A DNA stretch of 64,000 nucleotides, taken from positions 186,001-250,000 of the forward strand of contig NZ_MDHA01000032.1 of assembly GCF_001705665.1 (NCBI RefSeq), read 5' to 3'. The notes beneath the pieces are model-generated. The model did no database searches, was not told where the DNA came from, and saw only the letters and a list, made by a program, of their open reading frames with translations. Position numbers and translations under genes: made by a program. The stretch is from Thioclava sp. SK-1. GTDB taxonomy: Bacteria > Pseudomonadota > Alphaproteobacteria > Rhodobacterales > Rhodobacteraceae. Of the stretch, positions 26,306 to 36,483 are shown one piece after another; positions within the stretch are counted from its first letter, which is position 1; every line of letters starts with the position of its first letter.

Positions 26306-27172
26306 ATGACAGCAGCTGGATTCGGTCGCCGCGCGGCCACGGCCATCGCATGGGTATTCATCGCGGGCCAAGCACAGGCGCAGGATATGATTACTGGTTT
26401 GCCGGTCATCGGGAAGCCCGTTGATGGGGCAACCGGGTTTCAGCCACCATCGTCAGAATTGGCGCATGACCAGCAATGGCTGGATGGGATGTTGCTGGGG
26501 CTGATTGTTGCCATCACGTTGTTTGTATCGGCGCTGCTGGTATACGCGATTGTGCGCTTTAATCGCCGGGCAAACCCGACACCGGCACGGTTTACACATA
26601 ACGCACCGTTGGAAACGATCTGGGCGATTGTACCTGTGTTCATTTTGATCGTGGTCGGGTCCTTCTCGTTGCCGATCTTGTGGAAACAACAGGAAATTCC
26701 GCCAGCAGATCTGGTAATCAAGGCCACCGGATATCAGTGGTATTGGGGATATGAATATCCCGAGCAAGGGTTGATCTTTGACGCGCTCATGCTCACCAAA
26801 GAAGAGTTGGCAGAGCATGGATATGCCGAAGATGAATATCTTTTGGCGACGGATAATGCGGTTGTGGTGCCGGTCGATACGACAGTGGTTGTGCAGGTTA
26901 CGGCGGCTGATGTGATTCATTCCTGGACCATTCCGGCATTCGCGGTGAAACAAGACGCGGTGCCGGGCCGGATCGCACAACTATGGTTCAACGCGGATAC
27001 CGAAGGTGTGTATTTCGGACAGTGTTCTGAACTATGCGGTCAAAACCATGCCTATATGCCAATCGTCGTAAAAGTCGTCTCGCAAGAGGTCTATGACGAC
27101 TGGGTCCTACGTGCGCAAAACGACTTTGCGACATTAGGTCACTCGCAAGACGTTCGGATCGCGTCTAAGTAA
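26306..27172 (+). CDS. ctaC: cytochrome c oxidase subunit II
   Basis: The copper-bearing subunit (288 aa) of aa3-type cytochrome c oxidase; it takes electrons from cytochrome c. It has a cleavable signal (ending near AQAQ), two membrane spans (about 65-85 and 105-130), and a periplasmic cupredoxin domain. The CuA site is complete: His in [11 protein letters not shown] and the [12 protein letters not shown] cluster. The ATG at 26306 is the first that gives a signal peptide. ctaB follows after 44 bp. Confidence 0.95.
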   Translation: MTAAGFGRRAATAIAWVFIAGQAQAQDMITGLPVIGKPVDGATGFQPPSSELAHDQQWLDGMLLGLIVAITLFVSALLVYAIVRFNRRANPTPARFTHNAPLETIWAIVPVFILIVVGSFSLPILWKQQEIPPADLVIKATGYQWYWGYEYPEQGLIFDALMLTKEELAEHGYAEDEYLLATDNAVVVPVDTTVVVQVTAADVIHSWTIPAFAVKQDAVPGRIAQLWFNADTEGVYFGQCSELCGQNHAYMPIVVKVVSQEVYDDWVLRAQNDFATLGHSQDVRIASK

Positions 27173-27216
27173 GGCGCAATTCCAACGGCCCGCCGGCCAC
27201 CGAGAAAGGCAGCTGA

Positions 27217-28164
27217 ATGAGCGATATCGGGTATCTTGAGTCCAAAGAAGGCGACGCGCAGCTGGGTGATTATATCGCCCTGCTGAAGCCTCGCGTGATG
27301 TCTTTGGTCGTCTTCACAGCTTTTGTAGGATTGGTCGTTGCACCTGTCCCGGTGCATCCGTTTGTTGGCTTTATCGCGATTTTGTTCATCGCCTTGGGCG
27401 GTGGGGCGTCGGCTGCGCTGAATATGTGGTATGATGCTGATATTGATAAGATAATGCGGCGTACGGCCAATCGGCCAATCCCCGCTGGACGCATGACAGG
27501 GGGGGAGGCGCTGGGCTTTGGCCTGGGGTTAAGTGGCATATCTTGTGTCATGTTGGCACTGGCCACCAATGTGTTTTCGGGGCTGTTTCTTGCCTTCACC
27601 ATCTTCTTTTATGCTGTGGTGTATACCATTTGGCTAAAACGCTCGACGCCGCAGAATATCGTGATAGGTGGCGCGGCGGGTGCCTTCCCACCGATGATCG
27701 GATGGGCCGTTGCAACCGGGGGAATCAGCGTCGAACCGGTCGCTATGTTCATGCTTGTCTTCCTTTGGACACCGCCACATTTTTGGGCATTGGCGCTGTT
27801 TATGAAGGAAGATTACTCCAATGCGGGCGTGCCGATGCTGACTGTGACACATGGTCGCAAGTCCACCCGTAAACACATCTTCGCATATACGCTGATCTTG
27901 GCGCCGATTGCCATTGGCACCGGCTTTACGTCAATTGGTGGCCCGGTTTATCTGGCCGTCGCGCTTGTATTGAACCTGATGTTCATTCAGGGTGCCTGGC
28001 GCATTTTGAAACGTGATGAAGCTGCGGCCCAGGCCGATAGCTATAAGGTCGAAAAGCGCGTCTTCTACTTCTCGTTGCTTTATCTATTTGGGCATTTTGC
28101 GGCACTTCTGGTCGAAAAATGCTTGGATATGATGGGTGTTTCGCAAATGTTCGGATGGTTTTAA
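27217..28164 (+). CDS. ctaB: protoheme IX farnesyltransferase (heme O synthase)
   Basis: A UbiA-family membrane prenyltransferase (315 aa, about nine spans) that adds a farnesyl group to heme B to make heme O, the precursor of heme A. The first aspartate motif is in [15 protein letters not shown], followed by NRPIPAGRM; the second region is [18 protein letters not shown] lies 7 bases before the ATG. Its TAA stop shares a base with the next start (TAATG). Confidence 0.96.
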   Translation: MSDIGYLESKEGDAQLGDYIALLKPRVMSLVVFTAFVGLVVAPVPVHPFVGFIAILFIALGGGASAALNMWYDADIDKIMRRTANRPIPAGRMTGGEALGFGLGLSGISCVMLALATNVFSGLFLAFTIFFYAVVYTIWLKRSTPQNIVIGGAAGAFPPMIGWAVATGGISVEPVAMFMLVFLWTPPHFWALALFMKEDYSNAGVPMLTVTHGRKSTRKHIFAYTLILAPIAIGTGFTSIGGPVYLAVALVLNLMFIQGAWRILKRDEAAAQADSYKVEKRVFYFSLLYLFGHFAALLVEKCLDMMGVSQMFGWF

Positions 28165-28358
28165 TGGCGATTACCAAGGATCATGAATTGCACAAACGCC
28201 GCCTGACCCGAAACCTTGGTCTGGGTGGGGCTTTGATTGCCTTTTGTGTTATCGTGTTTGGCCTGACCATCGTGAAGGTCAAAAATGGCTCTATGATGCA
28301 GGGCTTTGACCATGAACCGCGTGTATCAATGACACCAGCAGTGGAGCCAGTGAAATGA
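28164..28358 (+). CDS. small single-span protein of the cta operon
   Basis: A 64-residue protein with a charged N-terminus, one membrane span (about 17-37) and a short tail probably in the periplasm. Its start overlaps the ctaB stop and its stop overlaps the ctaG start, so it is translationally coupled on both sides. Genes of this kind sit at this place in many Rhodobacteraceae. A role in oxidase assembly is inferred from position only. Confidence 0.8.
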   Translation: MAITKDHELHKRRLTRNLGLGGALIAFCVIVFGLTIVKVKNGSMMQGFDHEPRVSMTPAVEPVK

Positions 28359-28936
28359 GCAACGCGCCCAACCATCGCAAAACGGTACTGTCGCTTTTGG
28401 GCGTCGTCGTTGTGATGGGCGCGGGCGCTTGGGCGGCTGTTCCGTTCTATGATTGGTTTTGCCGCACGACCGGCTATGGTGGCACGACGCAGGTGGCCTC
28501 GCAGGCAGCCGATGGCGTGTTGGATCAGACAATTTTGGTTCGATTTGATGCCAATATTGCCAAGGATATGCCTTGGGAATTCAAACCGATGCAAACCAAA
28601 ATGGAAATCCGCATCGGTGAGACGGGATTGGCCTTTTATGAGGCGTACAACCCAACTGATCGCCCGATTGCTGGAACGGCCTCGTATAATGTCGCGCCTG
28701 ATTTGGCGGGATATTACTTCGATAAAATTCAGTGTTTTTGCTTCACCGAGCAAGTTTTGCAGCCCGGCGAACGGGTGGAAATGCCGGTGTCGTTCTATGT
28801 CGACCCAGAGATTGTGACGGATTTTGATGCAAGTCGCATTCACGAAATCACGCTTTCTTACACGTTTTATGAGACTGACCTGCCCGAAGAACAGGCCGCT
28901 TTACGCGCGCCCAATCCGGCAAGTTCCGTGAATTGA
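28355..28936 (+). CDS. ctaG: cytochrome c oxidase assembly protein CtaG (Cox11)
   Basis: A 193-residue copper chaperone for the CuB site of subunit I. One N-terminal span (about 8-28) anchors a periplasmic domain, with the paired cysteines of the CFCF copper motif in [15 protein letters not shown] and the conserved MPVSFYVDP. It also keeps the WEFKPMQ segment of the family. It begins inside the preceding gene's stop (ATGA) and is followed by ctaE after 18 bp. Confidence 0.96.
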   Translation: MSNAPNHRKTVLSLLGVVVVMGAGAWAAVPFYDWFCRTTGYGGTTQVASQAADGVLDQTILVRFDANIAKDMPWEFKPMQTKMEIRIGETGLAFYEAYNPTDRPIAGTASYNVAPDLAGYYFDKIQCFCFTEQVLQPGERVEMPVSFYVDPEIVTDFDASRIHEITLSYTFYETDLPEEQAALRAPNPASSVN

Positions 28937-28954
28937 GGCCTTGAGGAGGAGCCA

Positions 28955-29755
28955 ATGGCGCACGCAAAGAACCACGATTATCACATACTTCCCCCTTCGG
29001 TATGGCCTTTCGTAGCCTCCGTTGGTGTCTTCGTCATGCTATTTGGCGCAGCTGTCTGGATGACAGGCGGTACGCCATTCATGTTCTGGATTGGCTTTTT
29101 GACCGTTCTATACACAATGTATGGCTGGTGGTCGGACGTCATTGGCGAAAGCCAGCAAGGCGATCATACACCCGTTGTGCAGATTGGTCTGCGCTATGGA
29201 TTTATGTTCTTCATCATGTCCGAGGTTATGTTCTTCGCGGCTTGGTTCTGGAGCTTCTTCAAACATGCGATGTATCCGATGGGCCCCAACAGCCCCGCGG
29301 TGGATGGGGTTTGGCCGCCAGAGGGTATCGTTACCTTTGATCCGTGGCACTTGCCATTGATTAACACGGTTATCTTGCTGTTGTCAGGTGTGACCCTGAC
29401 TTGGGCGCATCATGCGCTTGTTGAAGGGCACGACCGTAAAGACGTAAAGCAAGGACTGATTTTGACCGTTTGCCTGGGCGTGCTGTTTAGCGTGTTTCAG
29501 GCGTATGAATACAGTCATGCGGCCTTCGGTTTGTCGGGCAACATTTATGGCGCAAATTTCTACATGGCGACCGGTTTCCACGGGTTCCATGTGATCGTTG
29601 GCACGATCTTCCTCGCAGTCTGTCTTCTGCGCATTGTGAAGGGGCAGATGACGCCAGAGCGCCACGTCGGGTTTGAGGCCGCTGCATGGTATTGGCATTT
29701 TGTCGATGTGGTTTGGCTGTTCCTATTTGCATCTATTTATGTCTGGGGCGGCTAA
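28955..29755 (+). CDS. ctaE: cytochrome c oxidase subunit III
   Basis: A seven-span core subunit (266 aa) of the aa3 oxidase. Recognisable pieces are [22 protein letters not shown] at the conserved helix with its Glu, and the C-terminal [12 protein letters not shown] and [21 protein letters not shown] precedes the start. A strong hairpin terminator follows, before surf1. Subunit I (ctaD) is not in the window. Confidence 0.97.
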   Translation: MAHAKNHDYHILPPSVWPFVASVGVFVMLFGAAVWMTGGTPFMFWIGFLTVLYTMYGWWSDVIGESQQGDHTPVVQIGLRYGFMFFIMSEVMFFAAWFWSFFKHAMYPMGPNSPAVDGVWPPEGIVTFDPWHLPLINTVILLLSGVTLTWAHHALVEGHDRKDVKQGLILTVCLGVLFSVFQAYEYSHAAFGLSGNIYGANFYMATGFHGFHVIVGTIFLAVCLLRIVKGQMTPERHVGFEAAAWYWHFVDVVWLFLFASIYVWGG

Positions 29756-29780
29756 GCTCTGATTTTGACAGATTGATGTC

Positions 29781-29812
29781 ACGGCGCCGGGGGCAACCCC
29801 TGCGCCGTTTTT
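29781..29812 (+). terminator. terminator between ctaE and surf1
   Basis: ACGGCGC pairs with GCGCCGT; the inner GGGG and CCCC extend the stem, and TTTTT follows. It sits only 15 bp before the surf1 start, so surf1 depends on read-through or on its own promoter. Confidence 0.85.
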
Positions 29813-29826
29813 CCTTTGGGGGTTTG

Positions 29827-30495
29827 ATGAAACGCTTTGTGTTTCCGCTTGTATTGGGCGTCGTAGGTGTCGCGATATTGCTAAGCCTTGCGCTGTGGCA
29901 GTTGCGCCGGTTGGAGTGGAAAGAGACTATGCTCGCGGGGATCACTGCGCAAATCCACGGGCCGGTGCAGCCACTTCCGCCAAAAGGGGCTGATACCCGC
30001 CCTTTGAAATATACGCCGGTGGAATTGGTCGGTGGCACGACAGGCGATGACCTTTTGGTCTTGTCTGGGCAAAAGGGTGTGGGCGCCGGCTATCGGGTGA
30101 TTTCCGCATTTGAAACGGGTGAGGGGCGGATGATCTTGTTGGATCGCGGTTTCTTGCCAGAGGCGGATAAGTCGCAGCCCCGCCCGCCGACCGCATTGAT
30201 TGTTCAGGGCAATATTCACTACCCTAATGAAAGCGACCGCTACACTCCGGAACCGGATCTGGACCAAAATCTATGGTTTGCACGCGATATCCCGTCAATG
30301 GCGGCCCGGCTGAAAGTTGAACCGATTTTGGTCGTCGCCGCACAGGTTGAGGGCGATACGCAAGGTATCTCGCCGCAGGCGATTTCGATCTCGGGCATCC
30401 CCAATGATCACAAAATGTATGCAATCACATGGTTTTTGCTTGCAATTGTCTGGTCGGGGATGACAGCGCTCTTGCTGTGGCGTAATAGGCGCTGA
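29827..30495 (+). CDS. SURF1 family oxidase assembly protein
   Basis: A 222-residue membrane protein with spans at both ends (about 3-22 and 200-216) and a periplasmic domain, the SURF1 layout. Family landmarks are LALWQLRRLEWKE, RVISAFET, ILLDRGFLP, and NDHKMYAITWFLLA near the end. SURF1 helps insert heme A into subunit I. The ATG at 29827 is preferred because the frame upstream runs back into ctaE. Confidence 0.93.
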   Translation: MKRFVFPLVLGVVGVAILLSLALWQLRRLEWKETMLAGITAQIHGPVQPLPPKGADTRPLKYTPVELVGGTTGDDLLVLSGQKGVGAGYRVISAFETGEGRMILLDRGFLPEADKSQPRPPTALIVQGNIHYPNESDRYTPEPDLDQNLWFARDIPSMAARLKVEPILVVAAQVEGDTQGISPQAISISGIPNDHKMYAITWFLLAIVWSGMTALLLWRNRR

Positions 30496-30514
30496 CGGAA
30501 TTTAGGGAGCGATC

Positions 30515-31912
30515 ATGCGTTATATCTCCACCCGCGGGCAGGCACCCGCACTTGGTTTCGGCGATGCGATGTTGACGGGCTTGGCCCGTGACGGCGGTTT
30601 GTATGTCCCCGAAACAGTGCCGCAGTTCACCCCGGATGAGATCGCCGCGATGGCGGGCCTTAGCTATGAAGATCTGGCGTTTAAGGTGATGCAGCCATTC
30701 GTGTCCGAAACCTTCACCGATGCTGAGCTGCGCGGCGCTATCACGCGCGCCTATGCTGGTTTCGGCCATGATGCGCGCGCACCGCTGAAACAATTGGCGC
30801 CGAACCATTTCCTGTTGGAGTTGTTCCACGGCCCGACATTGGCATTCAAAGATTTCGCGATGCAAGTTATTGGCCAGCTGTTCCAGATCGAGCTGGAAAA
30901 GCGCGGCCAAAAGGTGACGATTGTTGGCGCGACATCGGGTGATACCGGTTCCGCCGCGATTGAGGCCTTTCGCGGGCTGGATAATGTGGATGTGTTCATC
31001 TTGTTCCCCTATGGCCGCGTGTCAGAGGTGCAGCGCCGTCAAATGACCACCCCGGTGGAGGATAACGTCCATGCTTTGGCATTGGAGGGCGATTTCGATG
31101 ATTGCCAAGCCAAGCTGAAAGACATGTTCAATCACTTTGAATTCCGCGATGAGGTCGGCCTTGCCGGTGTGAACTCGATTAATTTTGCACGAGTTTTGGC
31201 GCAGATCGTGTATTTCTTTGCCGCCGCCGTGGCGCTGGGTGCGCCGCATCGTAAGGTCAGCTTCAGTGTCCCGACCGGAAATTTCGGTGATATTTTCGCA
31301 GGTTTTCTGGCCAAGGAAATGGGTCTGCCGATTGACCGGTTGGTGATCGCGACGAACCAGAACGACATTCTGGATCGCTGCATCAAACAGGGCGCTTACA
31401 GCAAGCATGGCGTTAAACCCTCCATGAGCCCATCAATGGATATCGAAGTCAGTTCGAATTTTGAACGTGCGCTGTTCTGGGCTTATGGCCGCGATGGGGC
31501 CGCGATCGACGCGTTGATGACAGAGCTGAAACAGGCAGGCAGCTTCTCCGTATCTGACAATGCGATGGGCGCGTTGCTTGCGCATTATGACAGCGGTTCT
31601 ATCAGCGAAGAGCGCACGCTGGAGGTGATCGCCCAAACTCTGGCACAGACCGGTGAATTGCTGTGCCCGCATTCCGCGATTGGTGTGGGCGTTGGCAATG
31701 ATGCGCTGGCGCGTGACCGCGCGACGCCGATGATCACATTGGCCACAGCACATCCTGCGAAATTCCCGGATGCGGTGGAGAAGGCATCTGGCATTCGTCC
31801 GCCACTGCCCCCGCGTATGGAGGATCTGTTTGACCGTGAAGAACGTGTGACGCGCGTCCCCAATGACCTTGATGCGCTTGAAGCGCTAATAAAAGAAAGA
31901 CGCCGTACATGA
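30515..31912 (+). CDS. thrC: threonine synthase
   Basis: A PLP enzyme (465 aa) that converts O-phosphohomoserine to threonine. The PLP lysine is in HGPTLAFKDFAMQ, and the phosphate-binding and glycine-rich segments GATSGDTGSAAIEAF and PTGNFGDIFAGF are present. It is of the longer, plant/yeast-like class by length. Its stop overlaps the next start (ATGA). Confidence 0.97.
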   Translation: MRYISTRGQAPALGFGDAMLTGLARDGGLYVPETVPQFTPDEIAAMAGLSYEDLAFKVMQPFVSETFTDAELRGAITRAYAGFGHDARAPLKQLAPNHFLLELFHGPTLAFKDFAMQVIGQLFQIELEKRGQKVTIVGATSGDTGSAAIEAFRGLDNVDVFILFPYGRVSEVQRRQMTTPVEDNVHALALEGDFDDCQAKLKDMFNHFEFRDEVGLAGVNSINFARVLAQIVYFFAAAVALGAPHRKVSFSVPTGNFGDIFAGFLAKEMGLPIDRLVIATNQNDILDRCIKQGAYSKHGVKPSMSPSMDIEVSSNFERALFWAYGRDGAAIDALMTELKQAGSFSVSDNAMGALLAHYDSGSISEERTLEVIAQTLAQTGELLCPHSAIGVGVGNDALARDRATPMITLATAHPAKFPDAVEKASGIRPPLPPRMEDLFDREERVTRVPNDLDALEALIKERRRT

Positions 31913-33168
31913 TCGAACTCACCACGCTCTCAAACGGTCTGCGGATTGTCACGGAACAAATGCCATCGATGGCCTCGGCCTCGATCGGGGTCTGGGTGAT
32001 GGCCGGTGGCCGGCATGAGCGGGCCGAGCAAAACGGGATTGCGCATTTTCTGGAACATATGGCCTTTAAGGGTACTGCGCGGCGCTCGGCCTTACAGATC
32101 GCCGAGGCGATTGAGGATGTGGGCGGATATATCAATGCCTATACCTCGCGTGAGGTGACAGCCTATTACGCCCGGGTGTTGTCCGATGATGTGCCACTGG
32201 CGCTGGATGTGATCAGCGATATCGTTCTGAACCCGGTTTTCGATCAACGTGAAATCGAGACAGAGCGACATGTGATCTTGCAAGAGATCGGGCAGTCGAT
32301 GGACACGCCCGACGATATCATTTTTGATTGGTTGCAAGAGGCCGCTTATCCCGATCAGGCCATTGGCCGCACGATTTTGGGCCCGGTAGAGCGCGTGTCT
32401 TCCTTTGGCCGCAATGATTTGTCCGGGTTCGTGGAAGAACATTACGGCCCAAGTCAGCTGATCCTATCGGCCGCCGGGGCTGTGGATCACGCGCAGATCG
32501 TGCGCCAAGCCGAAGAGCTGTTTGGCCATTTGAAATCGCGTCCTGCGTTGGAGGCGGACCTGGCGACATGGAGCGGGCGCGAACATCGCACCGTGAAAAC
32601 GCTGGAGCAGGCGCATTTTGCGATGGGGTTTGAAGGGCCAAATTATCTGGATCCCAACCTGTATACTGCGCAGGTCTATACCACGGCGATGGGCGGCGGC
32701 ATGTCGTCGCGTTTGTTCCAGAAAATTCGCGAAGAGCGCGGGCTGTGCTATACGATTTTCGCGCAGGCTGGGGCCTATGAAGATACCGGGATGATCACCC
32801 TATATGCCGGGACATCGGGGGAAGAGATTGCAGATCTGTGTAACCTGACAATGGATGAGATGAAGCGCGCGGCGGATGATATGTCGGATGTGGAAATCGC
32901 GCGGGCGCGGGCGCAAATCAAGGCCGGGATGTTGATGGGGCTGGAAAGCCCTTCGGCGCGGGCGGAACGTATGGCCCGCCATTTGGCGATTTGGGGCCGG
33001 GTGCCTGATCTAGAGGAAACGGCAGAGAAAATCGATGCCGTGACCCGCCAGGGTGTGCGCGATTTTGCCGGCCATTTGGCCAGTGATGGGCGCACGGCAC
33101 TGGCGCTTTATGGCCCGGTGAAAACCGCGCCGACACTCGCGGCGCTGCGTGAAAGGCTGACTGTATAA
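31909..33168 (+). CDS. M16 family zinc peptidase
   Basis: A 419-residue pitrilysin/processing-peptidase relative. The inverted zinc motif is HFLEH in NGIAHFLEHMAFKGT, with the distal Glu in ETERHVILQEIGQ. The second domain keeps the MGGGMSSRLFQKIREERGLCY loop. Its role in bacteria is usually peptide turnover. It overlaps thrC by 4 bases and the next gene by 1, an arrangement common in related genomes. Confidence 0.95.
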   Translation: MIELTTLSNGLRIVTEQMPSMASASIGVWVMAGGRHERAEQNGIAHFLEHMAFKGTARRSALQIAEAIEDVGGYINAYTSREVTAYYARVLSDDVPLALDVISDIVLNPVFDQREIETERHVILQEIGQSMDTPDDIIFDWLQEAAYPDQAIGRTILGPVERVSSFGRNDLSGFVEEHYGPSQLILSAAGAVDHAQIVRQAEELFGHLKSRPALEADLATWSGREHRTVKTLEQAHFAMGFEGPNYLDPNLYTAQVYTTAMGGGMSSRLFQKIREERGLCYTIFAQAGAYEDTGMITLYAGTSGEEIADLCNLTMDEMKRAADDMSDVEIARARAQIKAGMLMGLESPSARAERMARHLAIWGRVPDLEETAEKIDAVTRQGVRDFAGHLASDGRTALALYGPVKTAPTLAALRERLTV

Positions 33169-33752
33169 TGCTCAGCCGACGTCGGAAGCCCAAGATTGAG
33201 ACGGAACGCTTGACGCTTCGTTTGCCGCAGCATTCCGACTATCGTGACTGGGCGCATTTGCGCGAAGAAAGCCAGGACTTCCTGACGCCCTGGGAACCCA
33301 CTTGGGCAGACGACCACCTGTCACGCAAAAGCTTTGCGAACCGGGTGTATTGGTCGGCCCGGGCAGAAAGCGCGGGCACGGCATTGCCGTTCTTTTTGAC
33401 CCGTCGCTCTGATGATCTGGTCGTGGGGGCTATCACATTGGACAATATCCGGCGTGGTCCGGCACAGGCCGGCACGCTGGGCTATTGGGTGGGGTTGCGC
33501 CATGCTCGACAAGGGTTCATGCGCGAGGCGATCGACGGCGTGGTGAATTACGCGTTTTCCGTTCTGGACCTCAGCCGGATTGAGGCAGCCTGCCTGCCTG
33601 AAAACGCTGCGTCTCGTGGCGTATTGGAACGCTCGGGCTTCAAATATGAAGGCGTGGCGCAAAGCTATCTGCAGATCAACGGCCGCTGGCGCAACCATGT
33701 TTTATATTCCAATCTGCGACCAGATCGCCGGGGCCGGACGGATGTTGGCTAA
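33168..33752 (+). CDS. GNAT acetyltransferase (RimJ type)
   Basis: A 194-residue N-acetyltransferase similar to ribosomal-protein alanine acetyltransferases. It opens with TERLTLRLPQHSDY, has the acetyl-CoA loop region LGYWVGLRHARQGFMREAI, and ends with ENAASRGVLERSGFKYEGVA. The substrate could be a ribosomal protein N-terminus or something else. The start overlaps the peptidase stop by one base. Confidence 0.9.
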   Translation: MLSRRRKPKIETERLTLRLPQHSDYRDWAHLREESQDFLTPWEPTWADDHLSRKSFANRVYWSARAESAGTALPFFLTRRSDDLVVGAITLDNIRRGPAQAGTLGYWVGLRHARQGFMREAIDGVVNYAFSVLDLSRIEAACLPENAASRGVLERSGFKYEGVAQSYLQINGRWRNHVLYSNLRPDRRGRTDVG

Positions 33753-33801
33753 GGGCATTGGTGCGCCTGGCCGTTTTATGTAGCCATTTATGGGAGATAC
33801 C

Positions 33802-35208
33802 ATGCTTAACCCTGCGGATGATGCCTTTTCGACCGCCTTGCGCGCAGCCAATCCGGATCTGTGGATCGGTGCGCCCAGCCCGTCTTATCTGGAAGAGCCG
33901 CGTGGACGTTGGTTTGGCACCGGTGGTGTGTTGGTAAAGCCTGAAACGGTGGAGCAGGTCGCGCAGGTTGTGCAATTTTGCGGTCACAATGGTGTGGGGA
34001 TTGTGCCTTATGGTGGGGGCACTGGGCTTGTGGCCGGGCAGGTGATGTCCACGCAAGACGGCGCTGCACCGGTGATCTTGAGCCTTGAGAAAATGACACG
34101 GGTACGCGACGCCGACAGTCATGGCATGATCGTCGAAGCCGGTATGACGTTGGCAGATGTTCAGGCGGTCGCCGCAGGGCAGGGGCGGTTGTTTCCATTA
34201 TCGCTGGCCTCTCAGGGGTCTGCCCGGATCGGCGGCTGTCTTGCGACCAATGCCGGCGGGGTCAATGTGTTGCGCTATGGCAATGCCCGTGAGCTGTGCC
34301 TGGGCGTCGAAGCGGTTTTGGCAGATGGCTCTGTTGCTTCGGGGCTGAAGCGGTTGCGCAAAGACAATACCGGATATGATCTGAAAGATCTGTTGATCGG
34401 CTCTGAGGGGTCTTTGGGGATCATCACCGCTGCCAGTTTGCGCCTATTCCCTCAGCCTGCGGCGCAGGGCACGGCGATGTTTGTCGTGCCCTCGCCCGAG
34501 GCGGCTTTGCAGCTGTTAAGCGTGGCAGAGACGCGGATGCCGGGCTGTGTGTCCGCCTTTGAATTGATCGCACAGCAAGGGCTGCTGTTTATTGATGAGC
34601 TGGGCATGGATTTGCGTCAGCCCTTCGCAGATCGTCCAGGATGGATGGTTCTGTGTGAAATCGGCTTGCCCGAGGGGATGGAGGCAGAGGATGCGCTTGC
34701 GGGCCTGTTTGAAGCCGCCGAGGATTTGGTTATCGACGGTGTGATCGCACAATCTGAACGCCAGCGCGATGAAATGTGGGCGTTGCGCGAACATCTGCCA
34801 GAGGCGAATAAGCGGATCGGCGCGATTTCCAGCCACGATATTTCGGTGCCTTTGCCATTGTTGCCAGAGTTCATCGCGCGTGCGCAAGCAGCATTGGCCC
34901 GGCTGGGCGATATGCGGATCAATTGTTTTGGTCATGTGGGCGACGGAAACTTGCATTACAATGTGTTCCCGGCCCAAGGGCGCAGCCGCGATGCCTATGA
35001 CGATCTGCGTATTGCCGTGAAAGACTGCGTTTATGAGGTGGTCGACCAGCTGGGTGGTTCGGTATCTGCTGAACATGGGATCGGCCGGCTTAAGGTCGGT
35101 GATCTGGAACGCTATAGCGATCCGGGGAAGCTGAACGCAATGAGGCTGATCAAAACTGCGCTGGATCCACAGGGCATCATGAACCCCGGTGCGGTCTTGC
35201 GCGCCTAA
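33802..35208 (+). CDS. FAD-linked oxidase (GlcD/D-2-hydroxyacid dehydrogenase type)
   Basis: A 468-residue FAD enzyme that should oxidise a D-2-hydroxyacid such as D-lactate, glycolate or 2-hydroxyglutarate. The N-terminal FAD_binding_4 domain has PYGGGTGLVAGQV and GGCLATNAGGVNVLRYG; the C-terminal domain has NCFGHVGDGNLHYN and ends ISAEHGIG-like (VSAEHGIGRLK) and DPQGIMNPGAVL. The ATG at 33802 has GGAG 5 bases upstream. The substrate is not fixed by sequence. Confidence 0.9.
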   Translation: MLNPADDAFSTALRAANPDLWIGAPSPSYLEEPRGRWFGTGGVLVKPETVEQVAQVVQFCGHNGVGIVPYGGGTGLVAGQVMSTQDGAAPVILSLEKMTRVRDADSHGMIVEAGMTLADVQAVAAGQGRLFPLSLASQGSARIGGCLATNAGGVNVLRYGNARELCLGVEAVLADGSVASGLKRLRKDNTGYDLKDLLIGSEGSLGIITAASLRLFPQPAAQGTAMFVVPSPEAALQLLSVAETRMPGCVSAFELIAQQGLLFIDELGMDLRQPFADRPGWMVLCEIGLPEGMEAEDALAGLFEAAEDLVIDGVIAQSERQRDEMWALREHLPEANKRIGAISSHDISVPLPLLPEFIARAQAALARLGDMRINCFGHVGDGNLHYNVFPAQGRSRDAYDDLRIAVKDCVYEVVDQLGGSVSAEHGIGRLKVGDLERYSDPGKLNAMRLIKTALDPQGIMNPGAVLRA

Positions 35209-35242
35209 GATCATCTGAACAGGCCATGACATTCTTGCAATA

Positions 35243-35291
35243 AAAGGGGGACGCCCTGTCGATGCACGACAGAGCGCCCTGCTTGGGGTTC
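35243..35291. terminator. imperfect hairpin after the FAD oxidase gene
   Basis: CCCTGTCG, the loop ATGCA and CGACAGAG pair imperfectly; a T-rich TTTTATT lies on the minus-strand side. It may end the mtnP transcript, whose stop is 165 bp away. The rest of the 247-base gap to 35455 shows no gene. Confidence 0.4.
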
Positions 35292-35455
35292 ACGTGTTTT
35301 GCAAGCAGCCGAACCAACCAGCAAGGTTGGGATAGCATGGTAATTCTTTCCGAAGCGTTACGTCAATTTACCTATTTGCGCGTTTTTCGTGATTTTATTC
35401 TGCGGGTGAAAACTCAAAGTTGTGCGCTGTCCTTGCCTGTGCTGCCGCGATGGCA

Positions 35456-36322
35456 TTACAGCACGCGCCCTGCGATGCCGGATAATTTATCAATCATTTC
35501 AGTGCTGCGTTTGGCAGGTGCTGTCATGATTGCACTGTCCAATGCCCGCTCGCACCCGGCGTTACATGGGATGTCGCGCGCAGGGAGCATTTTTGGCAAT
35601 GCAGCAATCAATGCGCGGGCTTTATCTGCATTCGCCGTGGCTGTTGCCACGACCTGTGCCACATCCACTGCATCATGGTCAGGATGCCAGCAATCGTAAT
35701 CGGTGATCATTGCGATGCAAGCATAGCATAGCTCGGCTTCGCGGGCGAGCTTGGCTTCTGGCATCCCTGTCATCCCGATCACGTCCGCACCCCAGCTGCG
35801 ATACAACCGACTTTCTGCCAAGGTGGAAAACTGCGGCCCCTCCATTGCGACATAGGTTCCGCCCTTATGCACGGTGACCCCGGTGGTTTGCGCAGCCTGT
35901 GCGCAGGCGTCGGCAAGTCGCGCACAAATTGGATGCGCGACCGAGACATGACCAACACAGCCGGGTCCAAAAAACGTCTTTTCGCGCGCAAATGTGCGGT
36001 CGATATACTGGTCGACAATCAGGAAATCACCCGGCGCATAATCCTCTTTTAACGATCCAACGGCAGAAACGGCTACCAGATCTGTTACACCCAGCTGTTT
36101 CATCGCCGCAATATTGGCGCGGTAATTCACGGTAGACGGGGTTTGCACATGGCCGCGCCCGTGACGTGGCAAAAACACCATTTGGCTACCATTTAAGGTC
36201 CCGGTCAAAAGCTGATCGGAGGGCGCGCCCCAGGGTGTGTCCACGGTGATCCATTGCGCGGCTTCTAGGCCATCGATCTGATAGACGCCCGACCCGCCGA
36301 TAATTCCTATTTTCTGCTGCAT
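35456..36322 (-). CDS. mtnP: S-methyl-5'-thioadenosine phosphorylase
   Basis: A purine phosphorylase (288 aa) that splits methylthioadenosine into adenine and methylthioribose-1-phosphate in methionine salvage and polyamine synthesis. It starts IGIIGGSGVYQI, has the phosphate-site LPRHGRGH, NYRANIAAMKQLGV, and the substrate region AMEGPQFSTLAESRLYR. The ATG at 36322 follows a purine-rich site by 5 bases. A MTAP II or guanosine-type specificity cannot be excluded. Confidence 0.93.
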   Translation of the reverse strand: MQQKIGIIGGSGVYQIDGLEAAQWITVDTPWGAPSDQLLTGTLNGSQMVFLPRHGRGHVQTPSTVNYRANIAAMKQLGVTDLVAVSAVGSLKEDYAPGDFLIVDQYIDRTFAREKTFFGPGCVGHVSVAHPICARLADACAQAAQTTGVTVHKGGTYVAMEGPQFSTLAESRLYRSWGADVIGMTGMPEAKLAREAELCYACIAMITDYDCWHPDHDAVDVAQVVATATANADKARALIAALPKMLPARDIPCNAGCERALDSAIMTAPAKRSTEMIDKLSGIAGRVL

Positions 36323-36483
36323 TCGTGCCCCCATCTGATTTTGCGCAAGCCTAGGACGACCGTCGTCAAAGGAAAACCCCCGGATGCGCGGCGCCTGTGG
36401 GGTGGAAAAAATGATACGGGTACAAAAATCTCGTGGTGGGGGCGCAGAGATTCAGGCTAGCTGCGACAAAACCGGAGGCCAGC

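Noticed and set aside
35209-35455. Possible small gene or RNA in the gap before mtnP
   Set aside because: Only an imperfect hairpin is visible; the open frame here runs into antisense mtnP and has no support.
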